Part shown: one piece after another, positions 49,109-58,145 of the stretch
Layout of the letters: each line of letters starts with the position of its first letter
How positions within the stretch are numbered: the first letter of the stretch is position 1
Assembly: GCF_902506165.1 (NCBI RefSeq)
Contig: NZ_LR733817.1
Coordinates: forward strand, 5,563,403-5,627,402
Source of the DNA: Bosea sp. 29B
GTDB taxonomy: Bacteria; Pseudomonadota; Alphaproteobacteria; Rhizobiales; Beijerinckiaceae
Direction: 5' to 3'
Length of the DNA: 64,000 nucleotides
Notes under the pieces: generated by a model
Database searches by the model: none
The model's input: only the letters and a program-made list of their open reading frames with translations
Told to the model about the DNA's origin: nothing
Position numbers and translations under genes: made by a program

Positions 49109-49144
49109 CAAAAAGGGCAACCCAGCGTGATCACCGGGTTGCCC
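49109..49144 (-). terminator. Terminator of dsbA-like gene
   Basis: Stem GGGCAACCC / GGGTTGCCC with a 12-nt loop (which can pair further), followed on the minus strand by TTTTTG; 32 bp past the stop of the DsbA gene. Confidence 0.85.
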
Positions 49145-49175
49145 TCGTTATGTCCGGCGATCGCTGTTCGCGGCC

Positions 49176-49958
49176 TCAGCCGCTGCAGGTCGCTTTGCCG
49201 CATTTGCGGACGGCTTCGATCTTCTGCTTCAGCGCCGCCTGGCCGACCGCGCCGAACACCACCTCGTCGCCGATGATGAAGGCCGGCGTGCCGGTGAGGC
49301 CGAGCCGATCGCCGAGCGCGACCGTCTGCTCGATCACGGCGCGCGTCGCCGGAGCATCGATCTCCTTCTTGACGCGCTCGATGTCGGCGCCGGCTTCCTT
49401 GGCGATCTCCAGCGCCTTGGCGCCGTTGATCCGGCCCTTGGTCGCCATCAGCTTGAGATGGAAGTCCCAGTACTTCTGGCCCTGGAGCTGGTTCTTCACG
49501 GCGATGGCGACGCGGCTGGCCTCGACCGAGTCAGGGCCGAGGATCGGGAAGTCCTTGATCACGACCTTGAGCTTGGGATCGTCCTTGGCGAGGACGCGGA
49601 CGTCTTCCATCGCCCTTTTGCAGAAGCCGCAATTGTAATCCATGAACTCGACGAGAGTGACGTCACCCTGCGGGTTGCCGGCGATCACCGAGGTCGCGGG
49701 GTCGGTCAGGCTCGCCTTCTCGGCCGAGAGCGCATTGCGCTGCGCCTCGACCTGCGCGACCTGGTTGCGCTTCTCGAGCTCGACCAGCGCCTCCTGGATC
49801 AGCTCCGGATTCTTCAGCAGGGTCTCCTTGATCAGCTCGACCACGGCGCTGCGTTGCTCGGCCGAGAGCGACTGGGCCTGGGCCGGCGCGACGGCAACGC
49901 CAAGCGCACAGGCGGCGATGCCGGCGAGCGCCAGACGGCGCAGCGAAGAGAAGATCAT
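49176..49958 (-). CDS. DsbA family protein with helical N-terminal extension
   Basis: 260 aa. Signal peptide to about residue 29, a charged helical segment (30-82; LSAEQRSAVVELIKETLLKN), and a thioredoxin-4/DsbA domain with CGFC (C110, C113) and TGTPAF cis-Pro loop. This form resembles ScsC/BdbD-like isomerases whose N-terminal helices oligomerise. The start is ATG 49958. Confidence 0.92.
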   Translation of the reverse strand: MIFSSLRRLALAGIAACALGVAVAPAQAQSLSAEQRSAVVELIKETLLKNPELIQEALVELEKRNQVAQVEAQRNALSAEKASLTDPATSVIAGNPQGDVTLVEFMDYNCGFCKRAMEDVRVLAKDDPKLKVVIKDFPILGPDSVEASRVAIAVKNQLQGQKYWDFHLKLMATKGRINGAKALEIAKEAGADIERVKKEIDAPATRAVIEQTVALGDRLGLTGTPAFIIGDEVVFGAVGQAALKQKIEAVRKCGKATCSG

Positions 49959-50288
49959 GACGGCGGTCCTTTCCAGGGCGCGATTCGCGCGCACTATCAT
50001 TGTTTGTCGGGAGGAACATACCCGATGACGGCGCCTGCGCGCAGTGCCGCAGGCGATCCCTGCGGCAATTTGGCCGGCGCCCGGCTCGCCTCCATGTGGG
50101 AGACGAAAGGCTGAAAAATCCCTCAATTCTTGTCCTCCGCAGGCGAGGCTGCGTCAATTCACAGCTTTGCCAGCGGGGCGATCACGCCCTCCTGCAACAA
50201 GATCGTGATCCTGCCATGGCAGCGAGCGAAAAGACTTGTCGCGTCCGCAAAGGGCGACAACATAACGTTCGCACCGCAAGAGGTCGTC
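49959..50288. other. 330-bp divergent intergenic region
   Basis: Between the DsbA-like gene (leftward) and the YARHG gene (rightward). It has several GC-rich short palindromes near 50025-50070 (CCTGCGC..GCCGCAGG type). No gene was recognised; it must hold two promoters. Confidence 0.5.
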
Positions 50289-50570
50289 ATGTCGAAGCTG
50301 CCCATCCCCGTCCTCGCTCTCGGCATCGCCCTGCCGTTCTTCGCGACTGCGACTCCCGCGGCCGCCCAGAGCTGCGAGGACCTCTGGTACCAGCGCAACG
50401 AGATCTACAAGGCGCAGGGCTATTGCTTCCGCACCCAGCGCGGCATCAGCGCCTTCGGCAATGCCGGCTGCCAGTACGACAATGTCGAGGACGTGCCGCT
50501 CTCGGCGACACAGCGCCGCGTCGTCGCCGATATCCAGCGTGCCGAGCGCACGAGCCGCTGCCCGCGCTGA
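50289..50570 (+). CDS. Exported YARHG-domain protein
   Basis: 93 aa: signal peptide to about residue 26 (AAAQSC) and a YARHG domain (CEDLWYQRNEIYKAQGYCF, then NAGCQYDN). Three or four cysteines suggest disulfides in the periplasm. AAGAGGT precedes the ATG at 50289. Unknown function. Confidence 0.85.
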   Translation: MSKLPIPVLALGIALPFFATATPAAAQSCEDLWYQRNEIYKAQGYCFRTQRGISAFGNAGCQYDNVEDVPLSATQRRVVADIQRAERTSRCPR

Positions 50571-50587
50571 ACGACGATTGTCATTCA

Positions 50588-50619
50588 CCGTCATTCCGGC
50601 CGCAGCGCCGGAATGACGG
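50588..50619. repeat. REP-like hairpin
   Basis: CCGTCATTCCGGC-CGCAGC-GCCGGAATGACGG, perfect 13-bp arms. It shares CCGTCATTC with the composite repeat at 45209-45318. It lies between the convergent YARHG and helicase-like genes and may serve as a terminator. Confidence 0.7.
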
Positions 50620-50634
50620 ACTATTTCAAGGCCG

Positions 50635-51348
50635 CTAGCTCGCGGCCTGGAAACGCACCTCGCCCTCGTTCAGGAAGCAGCTCTTGCTGAACAGCGACAG
50701 GTCGAGCGGGTTCGGCAGGCGGATATCGCTCAGGTCCGGGCAGGGTTTCAGCGCGGGATCGTAGGAACGATCGATCTGCGAGATGAAGGCCAGGATCACG
50801 CCCCTCGCCTCCGCAAAGGCCTTGAGCGCGCTGATCTGGACGCCCAACTCGGGATTGCCGCGCTTCTGGTCGAGCAGTTGCAGATAGTCGACGATCGCCA
50901 GCGTGCCGCGCGGCGCCTCTGCGAGAGCCCGCATGATGTGGTCGGCGCTGATCGCCTCCGAATCGTCGAAGGAGAACAGCGCCTCGAATTGGGCGGGATC
51001 GACACCAAGCGCCCGAAAGCGGCCAAGCACATCCCTGGCCGTATATTCCAGCGTGAAGAAGAGCGCGCGGCGGCCTGCCTTCATCGCCTCGACCGCGAGC
51101 TGGAGGCTGAGCAGCGTCTTGCCGTGCCCGGGCCGCGCGCCGATCAGCAACAGGTCTCCCGGCATCAGGCGGACCAGCAGCCCCTCGGCGGACAGGCTCT
51201 CGGCGGATTTGGACGCAAGCAGGCTCCAGGCGCCGAAACCTTCGCCGACGGCGACGCGGTCGAGCGCCAGATGGAGCGGGATGTCATCCTTGCGCGCCAA
51301 TTCCTTGGCCTTGCGCTTCAGACGATAGACGGGTGCGGAAAGCTTCAT
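50635..51348 (-). CDS. Orphan DnaB/RecA-like ATPase
   Basis: 237 aa. N-terminal 60 residues are helical and basic (LKRKAKELARKDDIPLHLALDR); the rest is a DnaB-C/KaiC-like RecA fold with Walker A GARPGHGKT (K78) and Walker B LAIVDYLQLL. It lacks the DnaB N-terminal domain and linker, so it is not the replicative helicase. Its role is unknown. Confidence 0.82.
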   Translation of the reverse strand: MKLSAPVYRLKRKAKELARKDDIPLHLALDRVAVGEGFGAWSLLASKSAESLSAEGLLVRLMPGDLLLIGARPGHGKTLLSLQLAVEAMKAGRRALFFTLEYTARDVLGRFRALGVDPAQFEALFSFDDSEAISADHIMRALAEAPRGTLAIVDYLQLLDQKRGNPELGVQISALKAFAEARGVILAFISQIDRSYDPALKPCPDLSDIRLPNPLDLSLFSKSCFLNEGEVRFQAAS

Positions 51349-51487
51349 CGATGGACCTCCTGATGCGAGCGAAGTCCGCAACCCCTCCTTATGCGCAGCG
51401 CTCGAACAGTCGGTTCGACGATTGGATAGGCCCTGCACGGCAGCGTGCTTCCCTGATGGAGGGTGGAGGCGCGGGCAGCGCCTAGAA

Positions 51488-52423
51488 TCAGATCATAGCC
51501 GATCCCGTTCTGGTCGTCGCCTTGCGCCTGTCCCAATCGAAGCCGCGCAGATGGTCGACCAGGGCGCGCAGCTTCGGTGCCATGGCGCGGCGGCTGGGGT
51601 AGTAAAGATAAAAGCCCGCGAAATAGGGGCAGAACTCCTCCAGCAGCGGCACCAGCTCGCCACGCGCCATCGCCGGCCGGAAGCTCTCTTCCATGCCGAA
51701 GGTGATGCCGGCTCCCGCCACCGCGAGCTTGATCATCAGCGCCATGTCGCTCGCCGTGATCTCCGGCGCGACGGCGACGCTGAACTCCCTGTCATCCTCG
51801 GCGAACTCCCAGCGATAGGGCGGCAGCTTTGGGCCCGGTCGCCAGCCGATGCAGCGATGCGCCGCCAGTTGGCGCGGATGGGCCGGCACGCCGAAGCGCT
51901 CGCGATAGGCCGGCGCGCAGACGGCGAGCTGGCGCTCCTCGCCGCCGATCGAAATGGCGATCATATCCTGCTCGATGACCTCGCCGAGCCTGACACCGGC
52001 ATCGTAGCCCGCGGCGACGATATCGAACTCCTCGTCGGTCACGGTGATGTCGAGCTCGACCTCGGGATGGCCCGCGACGAAGCTCGCCAGGAACGGCCCC
52101 GACAGAAAGCGCTCGGCGATCGACGAGACCGCCAGGCGCAGGCGTCCGCGCGGCCCAGCCCGCAAATCCCGTGTCGCCTCGACGGCAGCGCGCAGATCCG
52201 ACAGGGCGGGATCGAGATCGGCGAGGAGACGCTCGCCCGCCTCGGTCAGACTGACGCTGCGTGTCGTACGCTGCACCAGGGCGATGCCCAGCCGCTCCTC
52301 GAGCTTCCTGATCGTCTGGCTGACCGCCGATCGCGTCACGCCGACACGGTCCGCCGCGCCACGAAAGCTCCTCTCCTCGGCGACGAGAACGAACACAGCG
52401 AGTGCGTTGAGATCCATCTCCAT
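51488..52423 (-). CDS. LysR-family transcriptional regulator
   Basis: 311 aa: N-terminal winged HTH (residues 1-60, NALAVFVLVAEERSFRGAA) and LysR substrate-binding domain (about 88-295). It is divergent from the SDR-CMD-Atu4866 genes with 119 bp between starts, so it is the likely regulator of that run. Confidence 0.92.
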   Translation of the reverse strand: MEMDLNALAVFVLVAEERSFRGAADRVGVTRSAVSQTIRKLEERLGIALVQRTTRSVSLTEAGERLLADLDPALSDLRAAVEATRDLRAGPRGRLRLAVSSIAERFLSGPFLASFVAGHPEVELDITVTDEEFDIVAAGYDAGVRLGEVIEQDMIAISIGGEERQLAVCAPAYRERFGVPAHPRQLAAHRCIGWRPGPKLPPYRWEFAEDDREFSVAVAPEITASDMALMIKLAVAGAGITFGMEESFRPAMARGELVPLLEEFCPYFAGFYLYYPSRRAMAPKLRALVDHLRGFDWDRRKATTRTGSAMI

Positions 52424-52542
52424 TGGTTAGAAAAACTCTCCAGTATGGAAATAAATGAGCGGCTTATCGCGACAATGACTTGCTCCTAGCTTTCAGGCAA
52501 CCGCAACAGCGCGGTTCCACGGAACAACCAGACGGAGCAGAC

Positions 52543-53268
52543 ATGGCCATCGACAAGGTCGTCCTCATCACCGGCGCTTCCAGCGGTATCGGCGTCGGCA
52601 TCGCTCGCGAGCTCGCGGCATCCGGGGCGAAGCTGATGCTCGGCGCGCGTCGCACGGAACGCCTCGACGCACTCGCCGACGAACTGACAGCAAAGGGCGG
52701 CGACGTCCGCACAAGCCGGCTCGACGTCACCGATCGCGCCGATGTCGCGGCCTTCGCCGATGCGGCACGCGAGGCCTTCGGCCGTGTCGACGTCATCGTC
52801 AACAATGCCGGCGTGATGCCGCTTTCGCTGATGGCCTCGCTCAAGGTCGACGAGTGGGATCGAATGATCGACGTCAACATCAAGGGCGTGCTCTACGGCA
52901 TCGCCGCGGTGTTGCCGCAGATGCTGGCGCGCGGCTCGGGCCAGATCATCAATATCGCCTCGATCGGCGCTCTCGCGGTGTCACCGACGGCTGCCGTCTA
53001 CTGCGCGACGAAATACGCGGTGCGCGCCATCTCCGACGGCTTGCGCCAGGAGCACTCCGACCTGCGCGTCACCTGCATCCATCCCGGCGTGGTCGAGAGC
53101 GAACTTGCGAGCACCATCACCGATCCGGCCGCGGCCGAGCTGATGAGGACGTACCGCGCCATCGCGCTCCAGCCCGATGCGATCGGCCGTGCCGTGCGCT
53201 TCGCCGTCGAGCAGCCTGATGATGTCGACGTCAACGAGATCGTCGTCCGCCCCACCGCCACCCACTGA
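52543..53268 (+). CDS. Short-chain dehydrogenase/reductase
   Basis: 241 aa classical SDR: TGASSGIG (cofactor loop), NNAG at 87-90, and catalytic S140, Y153 and K157 (YCATK). The basic residues after the first beta strand (GARRTER) suggest NADP(H). Start ATG 52543 has GGAG upstream. The substrate is unknown. Confidence 0.93.
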   Translation: MAIDKVVLITGASSGIGVGIARELAASGAKLMLGARRTERLDALADELTAKGGDVRTSRLDVTDRADVAAFADAAREAFGRVDVIVNNAGVMPLSLMASLKVDEWDRMIDVNIKGVLYGIAAVLPQMLARGSGQIINIASIGALAVSPTAAVYCATKYAVRAISDGLRQEHSDLRVTCIHPGVVESELASTITDPAAAELMRTYRAIALQPDAIGRAVRFAVEQPDDVDVNEIVVRPTATH

Positions 53269-53278
53269 GGAGGAAGCC

Positions 53279-53740
53279 ATGACCCTGACCATGCCATCCC
53301 CGCTGCGCGCCGCCGCAGCCGCCTTCGCCATCGCGGCGATGCCCGCCCCCGCCATCGCCGAATCGAGTGAGGAGCGGCGCAAGCGCGGTGAGGCCGTCAT
53401 CCGCAGCCTGAACAAGGGCGAGCCGCAGCAGGCGCTGGAACGCATGCGGCAGGAGTTTCCTTTCCTGGCCGAGGCGACCGAGGCCTATGCGCTCGGCGAT
53501 GTCTGGTCGCGAACCGGCCTCGACAGCCGCACACGCCAGCTCGCAGCGGTCGCAGCCTTCGCCGCGACCGGCCAGACCGCCTTCATGAAAGTCCATGCCG
53601 GCTACGCGCTCAACATCGGCGTGTCCGAGGGAGAGCTGAAGGAGATCGTCTACCTGATCACCGTGCCGGCCGGGATCTCACGCGCGATCGCGGCATCGCA
53701 GGCTCTGTCGGAGCTCTTCGCCGAACGCCGCAGGCAGTGA
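53279..53740 (+). CDS. Exported carboxymuconolactone decarboxylase-like protein
   Basis: 153 aa with a signal peptide (to about residue 27), which is unusual for this fold. The CMD domain (about 50-145; RTRQLAAVAAFAATGQ, HAGYALNIGVS) lacks the CxxC of AhpD-type peroxidase reductases, so it is nearer the true CMD branch. It is 10 bp after the SDR gene with GGAGG upstream. Confidence 0.85.
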   Translation: MTLTMPSPLRAAAAAFAIAAMPAPAIAESSEERRKRGEAVIRSLNKGEPQQALERMRQEFPFLAEATEAYALGDVWSRTGLDSRTRQLAAVAAFAATGQTAFMKVHAGYALNIGVSEGELKEIVYLITVPAGISRAIAASQALSELFAERRRQ

Positions 53741-53751
53741 GGGGAACGACC

Positions 53752-54117
53752 ATGAACACCCTGCTCGCGAACGCGTCGCTGCTGCTGGCCGCCGGCATCG
53801 GCCTCGCCACGACCATCCAGAACGGACCGGAAGGATCCCCACGCATGCAGACCGCTCAGGCAGCCGCCACCGATAACCCGCAAAACCACCCTTATGTCGG
53901 CATGTGGGTCACCGCCGACAATCATGTCCGCCACGAATTGCTGCCGAATGGCCGCTATGACGAGGCGCGCGGCAATCGCGAGAGCGCCTATCGCGGCCGT
54001 TACAAGGTCACCGGCAGCTATATCGAGTACTGGGACGACACCGGCTTCACCGCCGACGGCACCTTCGTCGACGTGGACACACTGCACCATGGCGGCATGG
54101 TCCTGCGGCGGCGCTGA
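53752..54117 (+). CDS. Atu4866-domain protein
   Basis: 121 aa: an N-terminal hydrophobic leader (about residues 5-22), a short linker, then the Atu4866 domain (HPYVGMWVTADNHVRHELLP...GNRESAYRGRY), known from the Agrobacterium structure of that name; function unknown. It is 11 bp after the CMD gene. These families recur beside SDR/LysR genes. Confidence 0.85.
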   Translation: MNTLLANASLLLAAGIGLATTIQNGPEGSPRMQTAQAAATDNPQNHPYVGMWVTADNHVRHELLPNGRYDEARGNRESAYRGRYKVTGSYIEYWDDTGFTADGTFVDVDTLHHGGMVLRRR

Positions 54118-54245
54118 CCGGAGCCCGCCCTGCGCCGCGCAAAGCTGTGGAATGCAGGCCGGGCCTTGCCTTACTTGCCGGCGAGCGTGCTAGAAGCGCC
54201 GCCTTACGTTTTCCGCCACGGCAAGGAGCGGCCTGGATTCCCGGC

Positions 54246-55751
54246 ATGAAGACTGGCATCGACATGGGGTCGACGCGCGGCGGCGAGCCCGCTGAGCTTA
54301 ACCTCGCCGAATTGCTGGCGACGCGCCTGCTGGTCCAGGGCAATTCCGGCTCGGGAAAGTCGCATCTGCTGCGCCGCCTGCTCGAGCAGAGCGCACCACT
54401 GGTGCAGCAGGCCATCGTCGATCCCGAAGGCGACTTCGTCTCGCTGGCCGACCAGTTCGGCCATGTCGTGGTCGACGGCACCGCGAGCCCGGTCGAATTG
54501 CAGAAGATCGCGCTGCGCGTGCGCCAGCATCGCGTCTCGGTGGTTCTCAACCTCGAGGAGCTCGACGCCGACGAGCAATTGCGCGCCACCGCCGCCTTCC
54601 TCGGCGGGCTCTTCGATATCGACCGCGCTCATTGGTACCCGATGCTGGTCGTGGTCGACGAAGCCCAGCTCTTCGCGCCGGTGATGGCGGGCGAGGCCTC
54701 GGACGAGGCGCGGCGCCTCTCGCTCGGCGCGATGACCAACCTGATGTGCCGTGGCCGCAAGCGCGGCCTTGCCGGCGTGATCGCGACGCAGCGCCTCGCC
54801 AAGCTCGCCAAGAACGTCGCGGCCGAGGCCTCCAACTTCCTGATGGGCCGCACCTTCCTCGACATCGACATGCAGCGCGCCGCCGACCTGCTCGGCATGG
54901 ACCGGCGCCAGGCCGAGATGTTCCGTGATCTCGAACGCGGCCAGTTCGTCGCGCTCGGTCCCGCCCTGTCGAAGAAGCCGCTGCCGGTCCGGATCGGCCC
55001 GGTCGCCTCGGTCGATCGCGGTGGCGCGCCCGGCCTGCTGCCTTTGCCCGATCAGGCGCCGGAGGACGCCAGCAAGCTGATCTTCACCGCCGGGGAGGAC
55101 GAGGTCGCGCCGGCGCCCTGGCCGAAGCAGCCGCGCCCACGACCGGCAGTGGCGCCCGAGATCATCCGCCGCATCGAGACGCACCAGCCGGTGCCGCCGC
55201 CCGAGCCCGAGATCGAGATGGATCCGGCCGAGCGCGCCGCGGCGCTGGTCGAGATCCTCAACGAACTGCTCGACGATCCCGAGGCGCGCGACCGGCCGGT
55301 CGCGGTGCTCTACCAGGACTTCACCGTGCGCTGCCGGATGCGCCGCGTCAGCGGGCCGGAGACCAGTCTGGATGCCTTCCGCAAGCGGCTTGCGGTCGCC
55401 CGCGCCGGAGCGAGCGAGGAGGTCCTGTCCTCCGATGCCTGGGAGAAGGCGCTGACCGCGGCAGAGACCCTGCCCGAGGACCTGCACGGGCTCTTCCTGT
55501 TCATCGCGCGCAGCGCGATCGAAGGGGCGCCCTGCCCCTCCGATGCCGAACTGGCAGAAGCTTATGGCAGCCACTCGCCGAGTCGGGCGCGCCGCCTGAT
55601 CGGCTATATCGAGGAGCGCGGCCTCCTTGTCTGCCATGTCGATTTCCGTGGCCAGCGCACGCTGGCTTTGCCGGCGCTCGGCGTCGAGACCGCGCCGGGC
55701 CTCGCCTCGCCGTTGGTCAAGGGCCTGCCGCCGAGGCGGGCACGAGGCTAG
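54246..55751 (+). CDS. HerA/DUF87-like P-loop ATPase
   Basis: 501 aa. Walker A GNSGSGKSH (K38), Walker B VVVDEAQLF (about residue 136) and arginine-rich CRGRKRGL. The C-terminal 200 residues are a charged linker then a helical domain (about 330-480). HerA-type ATPases translocate DNA; no NurA nuclease is adjacent. Role unknown; it is conserved in Hyphomicrobiales. Confidence 0.88.
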   Translation: MKTGIDMGSTRGGEPAELNLAELLATRLLVQGNSGSGKSHLLRRLLEQSAPLVQQAIVDPEGDFVSLADQFGHVVVDGTASPVELQKIALRVRQHRVSVVLNLEELDADEQLRATAAFLGGLFDIDRAHWYPMLVVVDEAQLFAPVMAGEASDEARRLSLGAMTNLMCRGRKRGLAGVIATQRLAKLAKNVAAEASNFLMGRTFLDIDMQRAADLLGMDRRQAEMFRDLERGQFVALGPALSKKPLPVRIGPVASVDRGGAPGLLPLPDQAPEDASKLIFTAGEDEVAPAPWPKQPRPRPAVAPEIIRRIETHQPVPPPEPEIEMDPAERAAALVEILNELLDDPEARDRPVAVLYQDFTVRCRMRRVSGPETSLDAFRKRLAVARAGASEEVLSSDAWEKALTAAETLPEDLHGLFLFIARSAIEGAPCPSDAELAEAYGSHSPSRARRLIGYIEERGLLVCHVDFRGQRTLALPALGVETAPGLASPLVKGLPPRRARG

Positions 55752-55753
55752 AT

Positions 55754-56362
55754 GTGATCCGCGCCGTCCTCCTCGATGTCGACGGCGTGCTGGTCACCGG
55801 TCGGCCGGCGGATGGGCTGCACTGGAGCCATGATCTCGAGCGCGATCTCGGCATTGCATCAGATCTGCTTCAGCGGCGATTCTTCGCCCACCACTGGACC
55901 GACGTCGTCACGGGCCGCGTGGGACTGCGCGAAACGCTTGCGCCGGTCCTGGCCGAGATCGCTCCTTCAGTAAGCAGCGAGGCTCTGCTGGAGTACTGGT
56001 TCGCGCACGACGCACGCCTGGAAGAGGCCCTGCTGCAGGATATCGCGTCGCTGCGCCGCGACGGCCTGACCGTCGCCTTGGCGAGCAATCAGGAGCATCT
56101 GCGCGCACACTATCTTTCGGAGCAACTGGGCCTCGCAGGCCATGTCGACCACTTCTACTATTCGGCAGCGATCGGCGCCCGAAAGCCGGATTCCGCCTTC
56201 TATCGCCACATCGAGCAAGCACTGGGCGAGCCGCCCGAAGCGCTGCTGCTGATCGACGATACCGTCGAGAATATCAGTGCTGCCCGGCAAGCCGGCTGGC
56301 GGGCCGTCCATTGGACGGCCCCTCGGCGCCTCGGCGACATTGTTGCCGAGGCTGGCGAATGA
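55754..56362 (+). CDS. HAD-superfamily hydrolase
   Basis: 202 aa with the HAD motifs D8xD10 (LLDVDGV), SN (LASNQE), K (ARKPDS) and DD (LLIDDT). GTG start 2 bp after the ATPase stop. Probably a small-molecule phosphatase; substrate unknown. Confidence 0.88.
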   Translation: MIRAVLLDVDGVLVTGRPADGLHWSHDLERDLGIASDLLQRRFFAHHWTDVVTGRVGLRETLAPVLAEIAPSVSSEALLEYWFAHDARLEEALLQDIASLRRDGLTVALASNQEHLRAHYLSEQLGLAGHVDHFYYSAAIGARKPDSAFYRHIEQALGEPPEALLLIDDTVENISAARQAGWRAVHWTAPRRLGDIVAEAGE

Positions 56363-56365
56363 TCC

Positions 56366-56935
56366 TCAATGGCCCTTGCCGGGCGCCAGCGTCATCCGGT
56401 CGACCCAAGCGATGCCCAGCGCCGAGAAGATGAAAATGGTGTGGATCAGCGTCTGCAGCAGCACGCCCGTGGTCGTGTAGTTCGTCGCCGTCGGGCCGCC
56501 GATATTGCCGGCCTCGATGAAGGTCCGCAGCAGGTGGATTGAGGAGATGCCGATGATCGCCATGGCGAGCTTGATCTTGAGGATCGAGGCGTTGACATGG
56601 CTCAGCCATTCCGGCTGGTCGGGGTGGTTGTGCAGCCGAAGGCGCGAAACGAAGGTCTCGTAACCGCCGACGATCACCATGATCAGCAGGTTGGAGATCA
56701 TCACCACGTCGATCAGCCCCAGCACGACCAGCATGATCTGCTGCTCGCTGAAATCGAAGGCGTGGTTGACCAGATGCCAGAGCTCCTTGAGGAACAGGAA
56801 GACGTAGACGCACTGCGCCACGATCAACCCGAGATAAAGCGGCACCTGCAGCCAGCGCGAGGCGAAGATCACCATCGGCAATGGCTTCAGCGGCCCATTG
56901 GCGGGAAGGTCGGCGGGTTCGGCGGAGTGCGACAT
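56366..56935 (-). CDS. YqhA/UPF0114 (TIGR00645) membrane protein
   Basis: 189 aa with four helices and the family motifs FASRWLQVPLYLGL and VGGYETFVSR. UPF0114 proteins are of unknown function. It is convergent with the HAD gene (3 bp gap). Confidence 0.9.
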   Translation of the reverse strand: MSHSAEPADLPANGPLKPLPMVIFASRWLQVPLYLGLIVAQCVYVFLFLKELWHLVNHAFDFSEQQIMLVVLGLIDVVMISNLLIMVIVGGYETFVSRLRLHNHPDQPEWLSHVNASILKIKLAMAIIGISSIHLLRTFIEAGNIGGPTATNYTTTGVLLQTLIHTIFIFSALGIAWVDRMTLAPGKGH

Positions 56936-57144
56936 GGGTCTCCCGGATCAATTGTGCAAAGCGGAAACGCGAAATGGGGCCTGACGCGGCGACGCGCAAG
57001 CCGAAAAACGCCAAAAGCTGCCGGAAGTCGTTGAAATTTGGCCGCGTTTTGCGTCTAGTCCTAACGCTGAGGTGACAGTGTCCGGGCGATGCCGGTAGGT
57101 TCGCGCGGAAATCCTCCCATCCGGGGAGGGACAAGGAGTTCGAG

Positions 57145-57585
57145 ATGATCAGGACGACGATGATCGCCGCCGCTCTCGCCGGCGGTTTTGCCCTGGCAAC
57201 GCCGGCAGCCGCCGCCCCGCTCGCGCCGGCCCAGGCCAGCGTTGCCACCGCCGGCTCGACCAATCTCGTCGAGCAGGTGCAGTACCGTCGCTATTACGGC
57301 CCGCGCTACGGCTATCGCGGCGGCTATTATGGGCGGGGCTATCGTTATAATCGCGGCGCAGCCGTCGGCGCCGGTATTGCGGCAGGCGCGCTCGGCGCGC
57401 TAGCGGCAGGCGCCCTGCTCGCGCCCGGCCCGGTCTATGCCGAGCCTGTCCCGGTCTATCGTGGCCCGGTCTACGCCGCGCCGGATGGCGACGCGATCGC
57501 CTATTGCTCGCGCCGCTTCCGCACCTACGACCCCGAGACCGGCACCTATATCGGTAGCGGCGGCGTGGTTCGCGCCTGCCCGTAA
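57145..57585 (+). CDS. BA14K family exported protein
   Basis: 146 aa: signal peptide (to about residue 23), Tyr/Gly/Arg-rich segment (about 46-70), one Gly/Ala hydrophobic helix (71-92), and a BA14K-type C-terminus (AYCSRRFRTYDPETGTYIG...RACP) with two Cys. Brucella BA14K is a lectin-like immunogen. Strong Shine-Dalgarno AAGGAG. Confidence 0.88.
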   Translation: MIRTTMIAAALAGGFALATPAAAAPLAPAQASVATAGSTNLVEQVQYRRYYGPRYGYRGGYYGRGYRYNRGAAVGAGIAAGALGALAAGALLAPGPVYAEPVPVYRGPVYAAPDGDAIAYCSRRFRTYDPETGTYIGSGGVVRACP

Positions 57586-57598
57586 GCCCTTATCGTGA

Positions 57599-57632
57599 GG
57601 CAAGCCGCGCGCCACCGGGCGCGCGGCTTGCC
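57599..57632. terminator. GC-rich hairpin after BA14K gene
   Basis: Perfect 15-bp arms GGCAAGCCGCGCGCC and complement with an ACCG loop, 13 bp past the stop. No T-run follows, so it is either a Rho-aided terminator or a stability hairpin. Confidence 0.65.
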
Positions 57633-57652
57633 ATCCCGACGGAGCCCGCGCT

Positions 57653-58087
57653 GTGAATGCGCCCCCGCCCTTGTGGCGCTCAATCTTGGCCCTGATCGTC
57701 GCGCCGGCAGTTCCGGCTGCGCTTTATGCGGGATGGGTCTGGTCCGGTTCACCGTCGCAAGCGAGTTATCTCTCGCACTTCCAGTTGATCGCGAGCTTTG
57801 GAGCCTATCCTGCCGCATTGCTACTGGGCTTGCCGACGCTGCTCTTGCTCCGCGGTGAAGTCACGCCGACGCTGCGTCGGATCATGATGATCGGCGGCAT
57901 CATCGCCAGCGTTCCGTGGCTGCTACTGCTTCCTTTCGGCGCGACCCCAAACGCTGATCTCGGCGGGTATCTCGTCTTGGCGGTGCTACCAGCCTTCCTT
58001 CTCGGGCTTCTCGGTGGCGCTGTTTTCTATCTCGTCGCCTGCATGGACCCGGAAAGCTTGGTAAGGCCGTTTCGCCGCGGCTGCTGA
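57653..58087 (+). CDS. Four-helix membrane protein, unknown
   Basis: 144 aa starting at GTG 57653. Four predicted membrane helices (about 9-30, 43-65, 77-98, 106-128) and a basic tail (RPFRRGC). No family recognised. GGAG at 57641 lies 8 bp before the start. Confidence 0.65.
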   Translation: MNAPPPLWRSILALIVAPAVPAALYAGWVWSGSPSQASYLSHFQLIASFGAYPAALLLGLPTLLLLRGEVTPTLRRIMMIGGIIASVPWLLLLPFGATPNADLGGYLVLAVLPAFLLGLLGGAVFYLVACMDPESLVRPFRRGC

Positions 58088-58145
58088 CTTGCATTGACGG
58101 CCCGGGCGGCTCTTAGTCTGCGCTCGTCTGAATCGGAGCCGGCCC

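Noticed and set aside
54204..55637. 477-codon open frame antisense to the HerA-like gene
   Set aside because: Shadow frame; the plus-strand protein has Walker motifs.
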